Assembly: GCA_028869035.1 (NCBI GenBank)
Contig: JAGWTL010000041.1
Coordinates: 1-13,439, forward strand
Direction: 5' to 3'
DNA from: Burkholderiales bacterium
GTDB lineage: Bacteria > Pseudomonadota > Gammaproteobacteria > Burkholderiales > Burkholderiaceae_C
DNA: 13,439 nt
Shown here: positions 7,813 through 13,439 of the stretch, piece by piece
How the letters are laid out: each line of letters opens with the position of its first letter
How positions within the stretch are numbered: position 1 is the stretch's first letter
Program-made: the position numbers and the translations under genes
Notes under the pieces: model-generated
What the model was told of the DNA's origin: nothing
The model's database searches: none
The model's input: the letters and a program-made list of their open reading frames with translations, nothing else

Positions 7813-8026
7813 GGTAGTCTCCGGTAGTGGACAAGGCAATAGTGGTCAGGACGATGCGTTCGCTTGCCATCGGGCTCAGATTTTGCGCCTCCGCGGGCAC
7901 GCGAACGTCTAGGGTTTTCACCAGTATCTATTGTCTCCGTGCGAAACAGTTTTCACGAATCGGCACCCACGAGTCGCTTACACGCTGGTACAACCCTGAA
8001 TGCGTCTGTACACCATGAAACCAGCT
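7813..8026. promoter_or_regulatory. Divergent intergenic region between dctP and the FAH-family gene
   Basis: About 225 bp separate the two divergent starts, so promoters for both should lie here, but I find no convincing sigma70 pair. Two things stand out: an imperfect inverted repeat at 7939-7956 (GTGCGAAAC / GTTTTCAC) and a direct repeat of GTTTTCAC at 7914-7921 and 7949-7956. Either could be part of an operator shared by the transporter and the hydrolase. No regulator gene is adjacent. Confidence 0.35.
7819..7822 (-). promoter_or_regulatory. Ribosome binding site fixing the TTG start of dctP
   Basis: GGAG on the minus strand lies 6 nt before TTG at 7812-7810. No ATG is available in frame upstream of the twin-arginine motif, so this site decides the start. 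Confidence 0.6.
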
Positions 8027-8032
8027 GAGGAG
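8027..8032 (+). promoter_or_regulatory. Ribosome binding site of the FAH-family gene
   Basis: GAGGAG with 6-nt spacing to the ATG at 8039-8041. It selects this start over in-frame ATGs at 8000 and 8015, whose upstream sequence lacks a purine-rich site and which would put extra residues before the twin-arginine leader. Confidence 0.75.
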
Positions 8033-8038
8033 ATCTCC

Positions 8039-8824
8039 ATGGACCGCCGTCATTTTTTTCAGAACACCGCGCTCGTCACCACCGGCGCACTGGCCGGCTG
8101 CGCACTGCCCGGCGTGGCCCAGAACAAGCCCAAGAGTCCCTTCGATGTGGCCGACACCTACATTCCCATCATCGGTTCCGACGAGATGTTCCCGGTGCGT
8201 CGCATCTACTGCATCGGCCGCAACTACCGGGCTCATGCGATTGAAATGGGTTCCAACCCGGACCGCGAGCCGCCCTTCTTTTTCCAGAAGCCGACCGATG
8301 CCATCCAGTACGTGGCCGCCGGCGCCGTGGCCGACCACCCCTACCCCACGCTGACCAGGAATTACCACTACGAGGCCGAGCTGGTGGCCTGTCTGGGCAA
8401 GGGCGGGCGCAATATCCCGATGGAAAAAGCACTCGATCTGGTCTACGGCTACACCCTGGGCCTGGACATGACACGGCGCGATCTGCAACGCGCCATGGGC
8501 GACCAGAAGAAGCCCTGGGAAATCGGCAAGAGCTTCGACAAGTCGGCGCCTATAGGCGCCGTGCACAAGCTCGGCCAGGTTCAGCATTTCTCCCAGGGCA
8601 ACATCTGGCTCAAGGTCAACGGCCAGGTCAAGCAGAACGCCAACCTGAACCAGATGATCTGGTCGGTCGCCGAGCAGATCAGCAAGCTGTCCGAAGCCAA
8701 CGAGCTCTTCCCTGGCGACATCATCTACTCGGGCACGCCCGAGAACGTGGGCCCCGTGGTCAAGGGCGACCTGATCGAGATGCACATCGACGGCCTGCCC
8801 AATCTGAGCGTCAGGATTGTCTGA
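8039..8824 (+). CDS. FAH-family hydrolase (fumarylpyruvate hydrolase-like) with Tat/lipobox leader
   Basis: The fold hydrolyses or decarboxylates 2,4-dioxo or acylpyruvate-type acids (fumarylpyruvate, acylpyruvate, oxaloacetate). The 261-residue product has the family marks: RIYCIGRNYRAHAIEMG (55-71, with His66), EPPFFFQKPTDA (77-88), the metal ligands Glu112 and Glu114 (HYEAELV) and Asp143 (GLDMTRRDL), KSFDKSAPIG (164-173) and YSGTPENVGPV (230-240). Unusually for a normally cytosolic family, it begins with a twin-arginine motif (DRRHFF, 2-7), a hydrophobic run and a lipobox LAGC (18-21), then Ala-Leu-Pro. It may therefore be exported folded, with its metal, and lipid-anchored at Cys21. It is divergent from the TRAP operon, suggesting that substrate or product is the transported acid; that link is inference. 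Followed by a strong terminator. Confidence 0.9.
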   Translation: MDRRHFFQNTALVTTGALAGCALPGVAQNKPKSPFDVADTYIPIIGSDEMFPVRRIYCIGRNYRAHAIEMGSNPDREPPFFFQKPTDAIQYVAAGAVADHPYPTLTRNYHYEAELVACLGKGGRNIPMEKALDLVYGYTLGLDMTRRDLQRAMGDQKKPWEIGKSFDKSAPIGAVHKLGQVQHFSQGNIWLKVNGQVKQNANLNQMIWSVAEQISKLSEANELFPGDIIYSGTPENVGPVVKGDLIEMHIDGLPNLSVRIV

Positions 8825-8844
8825 TCCGACCCGCCCGCGAGGCA

Positions 8845-8887
8845 GCGAGGGCCGCGTCATCCCGGTGACGCGGCCCTCGCTTTTTTT
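8845..8887 (+). terminator. Strong intrinsic terminator after the FAH-family gene
   Basis: A perfect 15-bp GC-rich stem (8845-8859 with 8866-8880), a 6-nt loop TCCCGG, and seven T residues at 8881-8887. It starts 20 bp after the stop codon and is the clearest terminator in the window. Confidence 0.95.
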
Positions 8888-8934
8888 GCGTATCCTTGGG
8901 GGCTCTTCCTGCATCCACCCGGACGCCCCGTGCC

Positions 8935-10059
8935 ATGAACCCGATCCAGCTCTTCGATCCTGCCTCCAGCACCTACACCTACCTGCTCTTCGACGCCGAC
9001 AGCCGCGAGGCGCTCATCATCGACCCGGTGGACGAACAGCTGGAACGCGACCTCGGCGTGCTGCGCGAGTACGGCCTCAAACTCACGCTGGTGGTGGAAA
9101 CCCACGCCCATGCCGACCACGTCACCAGCGCCGGCCTGCTGGTGGAACACACCGGCGCCCGGACAGCCGCGCCCGAAGCCTGCGGCATCCGCACCGCGAC
9201 CCTGCAGTTGCAGGACGGCGCCGAACTCGCCTTCGGCCGTGAACGCATCCGTGCCCTGCACACGCCGGGCCACACGGCGGGCAGCATGTGCTACCTCTGG
9301 GAAAACGGTGGCCAGCGCCACGTTTTCACCGGCGACACTCTGCTCATCAATGGCTGCGGGCGCACCGACTTCCAGTCCGGCAGCGCCGATGCGCTGTACA
9401 ACAGCCTCACCCGGGTACTCTTCACCCTGCCGGAAGACACCGTGGTCTGGCCGGGCCATGACTACCAGGGGCGCCAGCACAGCACCATCGGCGCTGAAAA
9501 ACACGGCAACGTCCGTGTGGCGGGCAAGTCCCTGGCCGAATTCAAGGCCATCATGGAAGGACTGAAGCTGCCCAAGCCGCGGCGCATCGACGAGGCGGTC
9601 CCCGCCAACCTGCAGTCCGGCCTGCGCCACGATGCCGATGGCGCCGCGCTGATGGCCGTGGCGCCGGCGCCGGGTTATGCCGGCAACGTGAGCCCCGAAC
9701 TCGCCTGGGCGTGGGTGCAGACCGGCCAAGCCCTGCTGGTCGACGTGCGCAGCGACGCCGAGCGCGAATGGGTGGGTTTCGTGCCCGGGGCCCTCGGCCT
9801 GGCCTGGAAACAATGGCCCGGCATGCAGCCCAACGCCAACTTCGACGCCGGCCTGCTGGCCGCTGCCTCACCCGGCAAGAAAGTCGTGCTGCTGTGCCGC
9901 AGCGGGGTGCGCTCCATCGCCGCCGCGCGCCGCGCCACCGAACTCGGCCTGGAGGCCTACAACATCCTGGAGGGTTTCGAGGGTGATCCGGACGAGCAGG
10001 CCCAGCGCGGCCACCGCGGTGGCTGGCGTTTGCGCGGCCTGCCCTGGCGACAGGGCTGA
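8935..10059 (+). CDS. Persulfide dioxygenase-rhodanese fusion (ETHE1-like MBL domain + rhodanese)
   Basis: Two-domain cytosolic protein of 374 residues. The N-terminal metallo-beta-lactamase domain (1-~240) is of the ETHE1 type, non-heme-iron enzymes oxidising glutathione persulfide to sulfite and glutathione. It has THAHADH (56-62), HTPGHTAGS with His113, FTGDTLLINGCGRTDFQ with Asp134, and WPGHDY with His175; the GCGRTDFQ tract is characteristic of ETHE1. The C-terminal rhodanese domain (about 250-370) has LLVDVRSDAER (267-277) and the active-site loop CRSGVRS with Cys321, which could pass sulfane sulfur between thiosulfate, glutathione and the dioxygenase site. The same order occurs in the described Burkholderia PRF fusion. 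The ATG at 8935 is chosen because MNPIQLFDP matches family N-termini; a frame-open TTG at 8896 would add 13 unrelated residues. Shine-Dalgarno is poor. Expected role: sulfide/persulfide detoxification. Confidence 0.93.
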   Translation: MNPIQLFDPASSTYTYLLFDADSREALIIDPVDEQLERDLGVLREYGLKLTLVVETHAHADHVTSAGLLVEHTGARTAAPEACGIRTATLQLQDGAELAFGRERIRALHTPGHTAGSMCYLWENGGQRHVFTGDTLLINGCGRTDFQSGSADALYNSLTRVLFTLPEDTVVWPGHDYQGRQHSTIGAEKHGNVRVAGKSLAEFKAIMEGLKLPKPRRIDEAVPANLQSGLRHDADGAALMAVAPAPGYAGNVSPELAWAWVQTGQALLVDVRSDAEREWVGFVPGALGLAWKQWPGMQPNANFDAGLLAAASPGKKVVLLCRSGVRSIAAARRATELGLEAYNILEGFEGDPDEQAQRGHRGGWRLRGLPWRQG

Positions 10060-10107
10060 GCATCAGCCTCCTTTATGATGCCGGCTGTCGCCAACTGAAT
10101 CCAAAAC

Positions 10108-10884
10108 ATGTCTTTTCTCGCCATTGACGTTGGCAACACCCGCCTCAAATGGGCCTTGTACGAAGCGCCCCAGCCCGGCGCCCGGGTGCTGGCCCAGGGC
10201 GCTGAATTCCTTGATCACATCGACCGCCTGGCCGAGACCGCCTGGGCCGGCTTGCCGGCGCCCAGCTGCATGCTGGGCTGTGTGGTCGCCAGCGACGCCG
10301 TCAAACACCGCGTCGAAGCGCAGATGGAGCAGTGGGACGTCTCCCCACACTGGGTCATCGCAAGCAGCCAGGAAGCCGGACTGGGCAATGGCTACGACCA
10401 TCCGGCCCGCCTGGGCCCGGACCGCTGGGTGGCCATGATCGGCGCCTGGCATCACATGCTGTCCATGGGTCCGAAGCGCCCCATCGTCGTGGCCATGGTG
10501 GGTACGGCGGTCACGGTGGAGGCCATCGATCCGGGTGGCAAGTTCCTGGGCGGCTACATCCTGCCCGGCCACGGCATCATGCTGCGCGCATTGGAGTCCG
10601 GCACGGCCGGATTGCACGTGCCCACGGGCGAAGTGCGCCCCTTCCCGACCAATACCAGCGACGCCCTGACCAGCGGCGGCACCTACGCCATTGCGGGCGC
10701 GATGGAGCGCATGGTGGAGCACGTGCGCCAACATTGCAACGCCGAGCCCTGGTGTGTCATGGCCGGCGGAGCCGGCTGGAAGATGGCCCCCAGCTTGGCC
10801 ACGCGCTTCGAGTTGGTCGATACGCTGATTTTCGACGGCCTGCTGCAGATCGCCGCGCACCGCGGCCTGGGAGCGCGGCGCTGA
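10108..10884 (+). CDS. coaX: Type III pantothenate kinase CoaX
   Basis: Catalyses ATP-dependent phosphorylation of pantothenate, the first step of coenzyme A synthesis, in the cytosol. The 258-residue length is typical. Visible motifs are the phosphate-binding DVGNTRLKW (7-15, with Asp7), GPDRW (103-107) where the conserved Asp and Arg contact pantothenate, and MVGTAVTVEAID (130-141) followed by GGYILPGHGIMLRAL. The C-terminal TLIFDGLLQIAAHRG also fits the family. It starts 48 bp after the persulfide dioxygenase gene with no terminator between them, so the two may be cotranscribed; TATGAT at 10074-10079 could be a -10 element but has no good -35. In many Burkholderiales, as I recall, coaX follows birA; here the upstream neighbour differs. 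It converges on the M20 hydrolase gene. Confidence 0.95.
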   Translation: MSFLAIDVGNTRLKWALYEAPQPGARVLAQGAEFLDHIDRLAETAWAGLPAPSCMLGCVVASDAVKHRVEAQMEQWDVSPHWVIASSQEAGLGNGYDHPARLGPDRWVAMIGAWHHMLSMGPKRPIVVAMVGTAVTVEAIDPGGKFLGGYILPGHGIMLRALESGTAGLHVPTGEVRPFPTNTSDALTSGGTYAIAGAMERMVEHVRQHCNAEPWCVMAGGAGWKMAPSLATRFELVDTLIFDGLLQIAAHRGLGARR

Positions 10885-10897
10885 AGTCGCTTCAGCG
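10879..10897. other. Hairpin shared by the two convergent stop codons
   Basis: CGCTGAAG (10879-10886), loop TCG, CTTCAGCG (10890-10897) form a perfect 8-bp stem. The coaX TGA (10882-10884) and the amidohydrolase TGA (complement of 10892-10894) both lie in the stem. There is no T run on either side, so it is not a classical terminator. It may slow convergent polymerases or protect 3' ends. Confidence 0.55.
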
Positions 10898-12085
10898 GCC
10901 GGGCGCCAGCCAGGCCTCTGCCAGTTTGACCCAATAGCTGGCGCCCAGGGGGATGAGCTCGTCGTTGAAGTCGTAGCTCGGGTTGTGCAGGGTGCAGGGG
11001 CCGCCGCCATGGCCCATTTCGCGGTGCACACCATCGCCGTTGCCGATGAAGGCATAAGCGCCGGGCTTGGCCAGCAGCATATAAGCAAAGTCTTCCGCGC
11101 CCATCGTGGGCTCCTGCTTGAGCACGTTGGCCTCGCCGACGATGCCGGCCATCACGCCGCGGGCGAAGGCCACTTCCTGCTCGGCATTGATGGTGGGCGG
11201 GTAGTTGCGATCGAACTCGAAGTCACAGCGGGCGCCAAAGGCCGCGCAGGTGTGTTGCGCCACCTCGCGCATGCGCGCCTCGATCTGGTCCAGCACCTCC
11301 AGCGTGAAAGTGCGCACCGTGCCCTGCAGTTCGCAGCTGTCGGCGATGACGTTGGTGGCGTGGCCCGCGTGGATCATCGTGACGGAGATGACACCGGCGT
11401 CGATGGGCTTGATGTTGCGGCTGACGATGGTCTGGAAGGCCTGCACCATCTGACTGGCCACCAGCACCGGATCCACCGCGTTGTGCGGCATGGCCGCGTG
11501 CCCGCCCTTGCCGTGGATGGTGATCTTGAATTCGTTGCTCGACGCCATCACCGGCCCCGGGCTCAGTGCAAAAGTACCAGCGCGCATGCCCGGCCAGTTG
11601 TGCATGCCGAACACGGCCTCCATCGGGAATTTCTCGAACAGGCCATCCTTGATCATCTCGTTGGCACCCGCGCCGCCTTCTTCGGCAGGCTGGAAGATCA
11701 GGTAGGCGGTGCCGTCGAAGTTGCGTTGTTTCGCCAGGTGCTGGGCCGCGGCCAGCAGCATGGCCGTATGGCCGTCGTGCCCGCAGGCGTGCATCTTGCC
11801 GTCGTGGCGGCTGGCATGGGCAAAGGTGTTGCCCTCCTGCAGGGGCAGGGCGTCCATGTCGGCGCGCAGGCCGATGGCGCGTTTCGAGGCGCCCTGCTGG
11901 ATGATGCCGACCACGCCGGTGCCCCCCAGACCGCGGTGCACGGGGATGCCCCATTCGGTCAGACGGGCCGCGACCAGATCGGCCGTGCGCCGTTCCTGGA
12001 AGCTCAGTTCGGGGTGGGCGTGGATGTCACGCCGGATGGCCGCCATGCCGGCGGCCTGGGCGACGATGGAATCGATGACCTTCAT
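10892..12085 (-). CDS. M20 family amidohydrolase (hippurate hydrolase / N-acyl amino acid amidohydrolase-like)
   Basis: Metal-dependent hydrolase of 397 residues that cleaves N-acyl or N-aroyl amino acids, releasing the amino acid and a carboxylic acid. Family marks are IRRDIHAHPELSFQE (17-31), the metal ligands Cys101 and His103 in HACGHDGHT, Glu135/Glu136 in QPAEEGG (one catalytic, one metal-binding), His162 in GMHNWPG, the dimerisation-domain motif GKGGHAAMPH (192-201) and His367 in LHNPSYDFND. No signal peptide, so cytosolic. M20D members share these motifs across hippurate hydrolase, IAA-amino acid hydrolase and related enzymes, so substrate cannot be read from sequence. Its gene follows a LivK-like binding-protein gene on the same strand with a 59-bp gap, which hints that the imported compound could be an amino acid derivative. 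Confidence 0.92.
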   Translation of the reverse strand: MKVIDSIVAQAAGMAAIRRDIHAHPELSFQERRTADLVAARLTEWGIPVHRGLGGTGVVGIIQQGASKRAIGLRADMDALPLQEGNTFAHASRHDGKMHACGHDGHTAMLLAAAQHLAKQRNFDGTAYLIFQPAEEGGAGANEMIKDGLFEKFPMEAVFGMHNWPGMRAGTFALSPGPVMASSNEFKITIHGKGGHAAMPHNAVDPVLVASQMVQAFQTIVSRNIKPIDAGVISVTMIHAGHATNVIADSCELQGTVRTFTLEVLDQIEARMREVAQHTCAAFGARCDFEFDRNYPPTINAEQEVAFARGVMAGIVGEANVLKQEPTMGAEDFAYMLLAKPGAYAFIGNGDGVHREMGHGGGPCTLHNPSYDFNDELIPLGASYWVKLAEAWLAPGR

Positions 12086-12121
12086 GGGTGAGAGTCTATT
12101 CCTTCGCCCGCCCTTCTGTCA

Positions 12122-12139
12122 GCCGGGGATATCCCCGGC
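12122..12139. other. 18-bp perfect GC-rich palindrome after the ABC binding-protein gene
   Basis: GCCGGGGATATCCCCGGC lies 5 bp beyond the binding-protein stop codon, in the 59-bp gap before the amidohydrolase gene. It could fold as a hairpin in the transcript and stabilise or partly terminate the message, but no T run follows on the minus strand. An operator for the downstream gene is the alternative. Confidence 0.5.
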
Positions 12140-12144
12140 CCGCT

Positions 12145-13272
12145 TCAGGTGCGCACTCGCCCGTCGCCGGTCAGCATGGACAGCTCGACAAAACCCGAGC
12201 CCACGTGGTCAGAGGCCGAGAAGTTCACCTGGAAGCCGCCCAGGCTCTGGGTCCCGATGGCTTCGATGCCCTGGATCAGCCCTTCGCGGCTCAGCCGCGC
12301 GCCGGCACGCCTGAGGCCCTCGCTCACGATCTTGGCCGCCAGATAGCCTTCCATGCTGGAGAAGTTGGCCTGCGCATTGCCACCGGCCTTCCTGACGACT
12401 TCGGCCAGTTCGCGCGCGATCGGACGCGAGGCGCTGTAAGGAGAGGGCACCACCTGGGACACCACCACGCCCGCGCCATCCTTGCCGAGCTCATCGACCA
12501 GGGCCTGCGTGCCGACAAAGGACACGTTGTAGAAAGTCCCGCCGTAGCCGGCCTTGCGCGCCTCGCGGATGAAGGCCGCGCAGGACTTGTAGGCGCTGAT
12601 CTGCACCACCGCGTCGGGAGCGGCGGCGGTCAGCGCCTTGGCAGCGGCGGCCACGTTGACGGAATTGCGCTCCACCGTGGCCTGTGCCACCGGCTTGAGT
12701 CCTTGCTGCCCCAGCGCCAGCGTCACGCCATCGAGCCCGGCCTTGCCGTAGGCGTCGTTCTGGTAGAAGACCGCGATCTTCCTGAGCCCCAGATTGGTGA
12801 GCTGCTTGACGATCAGCGCGGTCTCGTCGTTGTAGGAAGCGCGCAGGTGGAAGACCTGCTTGTTGAAGGGCTCACGCAAGCCCATGGCGCCCGTGAAGGG
12901 CGCGATGAAAGGCACCTGCGCCTTGGTCAGCAGCGGCAGCGCGGCCAGGCTGGTCGGGGTGCCGATATAACCGAACAGCGCGAACACGTCCTCGCCGATC
13001 AGCTTCTGGGTATTGGCCGCGCAGCGGTCCGGCTCGTAGCCGTCATCCAGGGTCTTGATCTCGATGGTCTTGCCGGCGATGCCGCCCTGGGCATTGACCT
13101 GGTCGAACCAGAGCTTGGCGCCTTGATGGAACTGGATGCCCAATTCGGCGGCCGGGCCGGTGAAGGCGGCCGACTGGCCCAGAATGATCTTGCTGCTGCC
13201 CTGGGCCTTGAGCAGGGCGGGGGCGGCCAGCAGCGATGCTGCGGCCAGGCCGAATTGGCGACGTGTCGTCAT
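12145..13272 (-). CDS. ABC transporter substrate-binding protein, LivK/branched-chain amino acid type
   Basis: Periplasmic receptor of the Peripla_BP_6 (LivJ/LivK-like) fold, 375 residues. The leader MTTRRQFGLAAASLLAAPALLKAQ has two arginines and a hydrophobic run ending in an Ala-rich cleavage region near residues 22-24; export may be by Tat or Sec. The mature start IILGQSAAFTGPAAELG and the tract GAKLWFDQVNAQGGIAGKTIEIKTLDDGYEPDR (about 51-83) are typical of the family, as is AVFYQNDAYGKAGLDGV for the second lobe. Ligands in this family range from branched-chain amino acids to amides, urea and aromatic acids, so the substrate is open. No permease or ATPase gene lies in the window: this is either an orphan receptor, as is common in Comamonadaceae, or its partners are elsewhere. 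The downstream amidohydrolase may belong with it. Confidence 0.92.
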   Translation of the reverse strand: MTTRRQFGLAAASLLAAPALLKAQGSSKIILGQSAAFTGPAAELGIQFHQGAKLWFDQVNAQGGIAGKTIEIKTLDDGYEPDRCAANTQKLIGEDVFALFGYIGTPTSLAALPLLTKAQVPFIAPFTGAMGLREPFNKQVFHLRASYNDETALIVKQLTNLGLRKIAVFYQNDAYGKAGLDGVTLALGQQGLKPVAQATVERNSVNVAAAAKALTAAAPDAVVQISAYKSCAAFIREARKAGYGGTFYNVSFVGTQALVDELGKDGAGVVVSQVVPSPYSASRPIARELAEVVRKAGGNAQANFSSMEGYLAAKIVSEGLRRAGARLSREGLIQGIEAIGTQSLGGFQVNFSASDHVGSGFVELSMLTGDGRVRT

Positions 13273-13306
13273 GGTGAACTCTCAAATGCGGACCATGGCC
13301 CAGCGA

Positions 13307-13334
13307 CCAGGGCACTGCCTGCTACAGTGCCTGG
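13307..13334. promoter_or_regulatory. Inverted repeat upstream of the ABC binding-protein gene
   Basis: GGCACTG (13311-13317) and CAGTGCC (13325-13331) are perfect arms around a 7-bp spacer. CCA / TGG extend them by 3 bp past a one-base bulge. It lies 35-62 bp upstream of the start codon, between the tRNA terminator and the gene, so it could be an operator or a leader hairpin. No convincing promoter elements were found nearby. Confidence 0.4.
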
Positions 13335-13340
13335 AATTGG

Positions 13341-13364
13341 AAAAGCCCTCGTAAGAGGGCTTTT
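13341..13364 (-). terminator. Intrinsic terminator of the tRNA-fMet gene
   Basis: AAAAGCCCTC (13341-13350), a 4-nt loop and GAGGGCTTTT (13355-13364) form a 10-bp stem. On the minus strand the 3' arm ends in TTTT. It begins 6 nt after the encoded CCA of the tRNA, as expected for a single-tRNA transcript. Confidence 0.85.
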
Positions 13365-13370
13365 CTTGTT

Positions 13371-13439
<69 letters not shown>

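Noticed and set aside
7813..7839. Longer DctP start (TTG at 7839)
   Set aside because: Adds nine residues before the Tat leader and lacks a ribosome site, whereas TTG at 7812 has GGAG at 6-nt spacing.

Overview
This 13.4 kb window looks like ordinary chromosome from a GC-rich betaproteobacterium, most likely Burkholderiales and probably Comamonadaceae. That placement is an inference from protein resemblance, high GC, very long antisense shadow reading frames, and the abundance of periplasmic solute-binding proteins. There are nine protein genes (the first cut by the left edge) and one tRNA (cut by the right edge). I see no mobile element, CRISPR array or rRNA.

Left part (1-4106): the 3' end of a DUF6352-type hypothetical gene converges, with a 3-bp gap, on icmF. 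This encodes a 1097-residue fused coenzyme-B12 isobutyryl-CoA mutase (B12 domain, MeaB-like G-protein chaperone, mutase barrel). It has its own promoter region with a perfect 24-bp palindrome resembling operators of acyl-CoA / branched-chain amino acid catabolism regulators.

Middle part (4063-8887): a complete minus-strand TRAP transporter operon, dctP-dctQ-dctM, of the TakP/FcbT class (keto acid, mannitol or chloroaromatic type). A terminator-like hairpin between dctP and dctQ suggests that the binding protein is made in excess over the membrane subunits. The DctM subunit carries an insertion of about 175 residues. Divergent from the operon is a fumarylacetoacetate-hydrolase-family enzyme with a twin-arginine, lipobox-bearing leader, so a FAH-fold hydrolase may be exported next to an organic-acid importer. 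It ends in a strong intrinsic terminator.

Right part (8935-13439): two plus-strand genes, a persulfide dioxygenase-rhodanese fusion (sulfide/persulfide detoxification) and coaX (type III pantothenate kinase). They converge on a minus-strand pair: a LivK-like ABC solute-binding protein followed by an M20 amidohydrolase. The last feature is an initiator tRNA-fMet with its terminator, truncated at the window edge.

Shared theme (inference): several genes concern uptake and breakdown of carboxylic acids, acyl-CoAs and amino acid derivatives. I do not see a convincing new multi-gene system. The points most worth checking are the icmF operator, the dctP-dctQ attenuator, the exported FAH-like lipoprotein and the DctM insertion.
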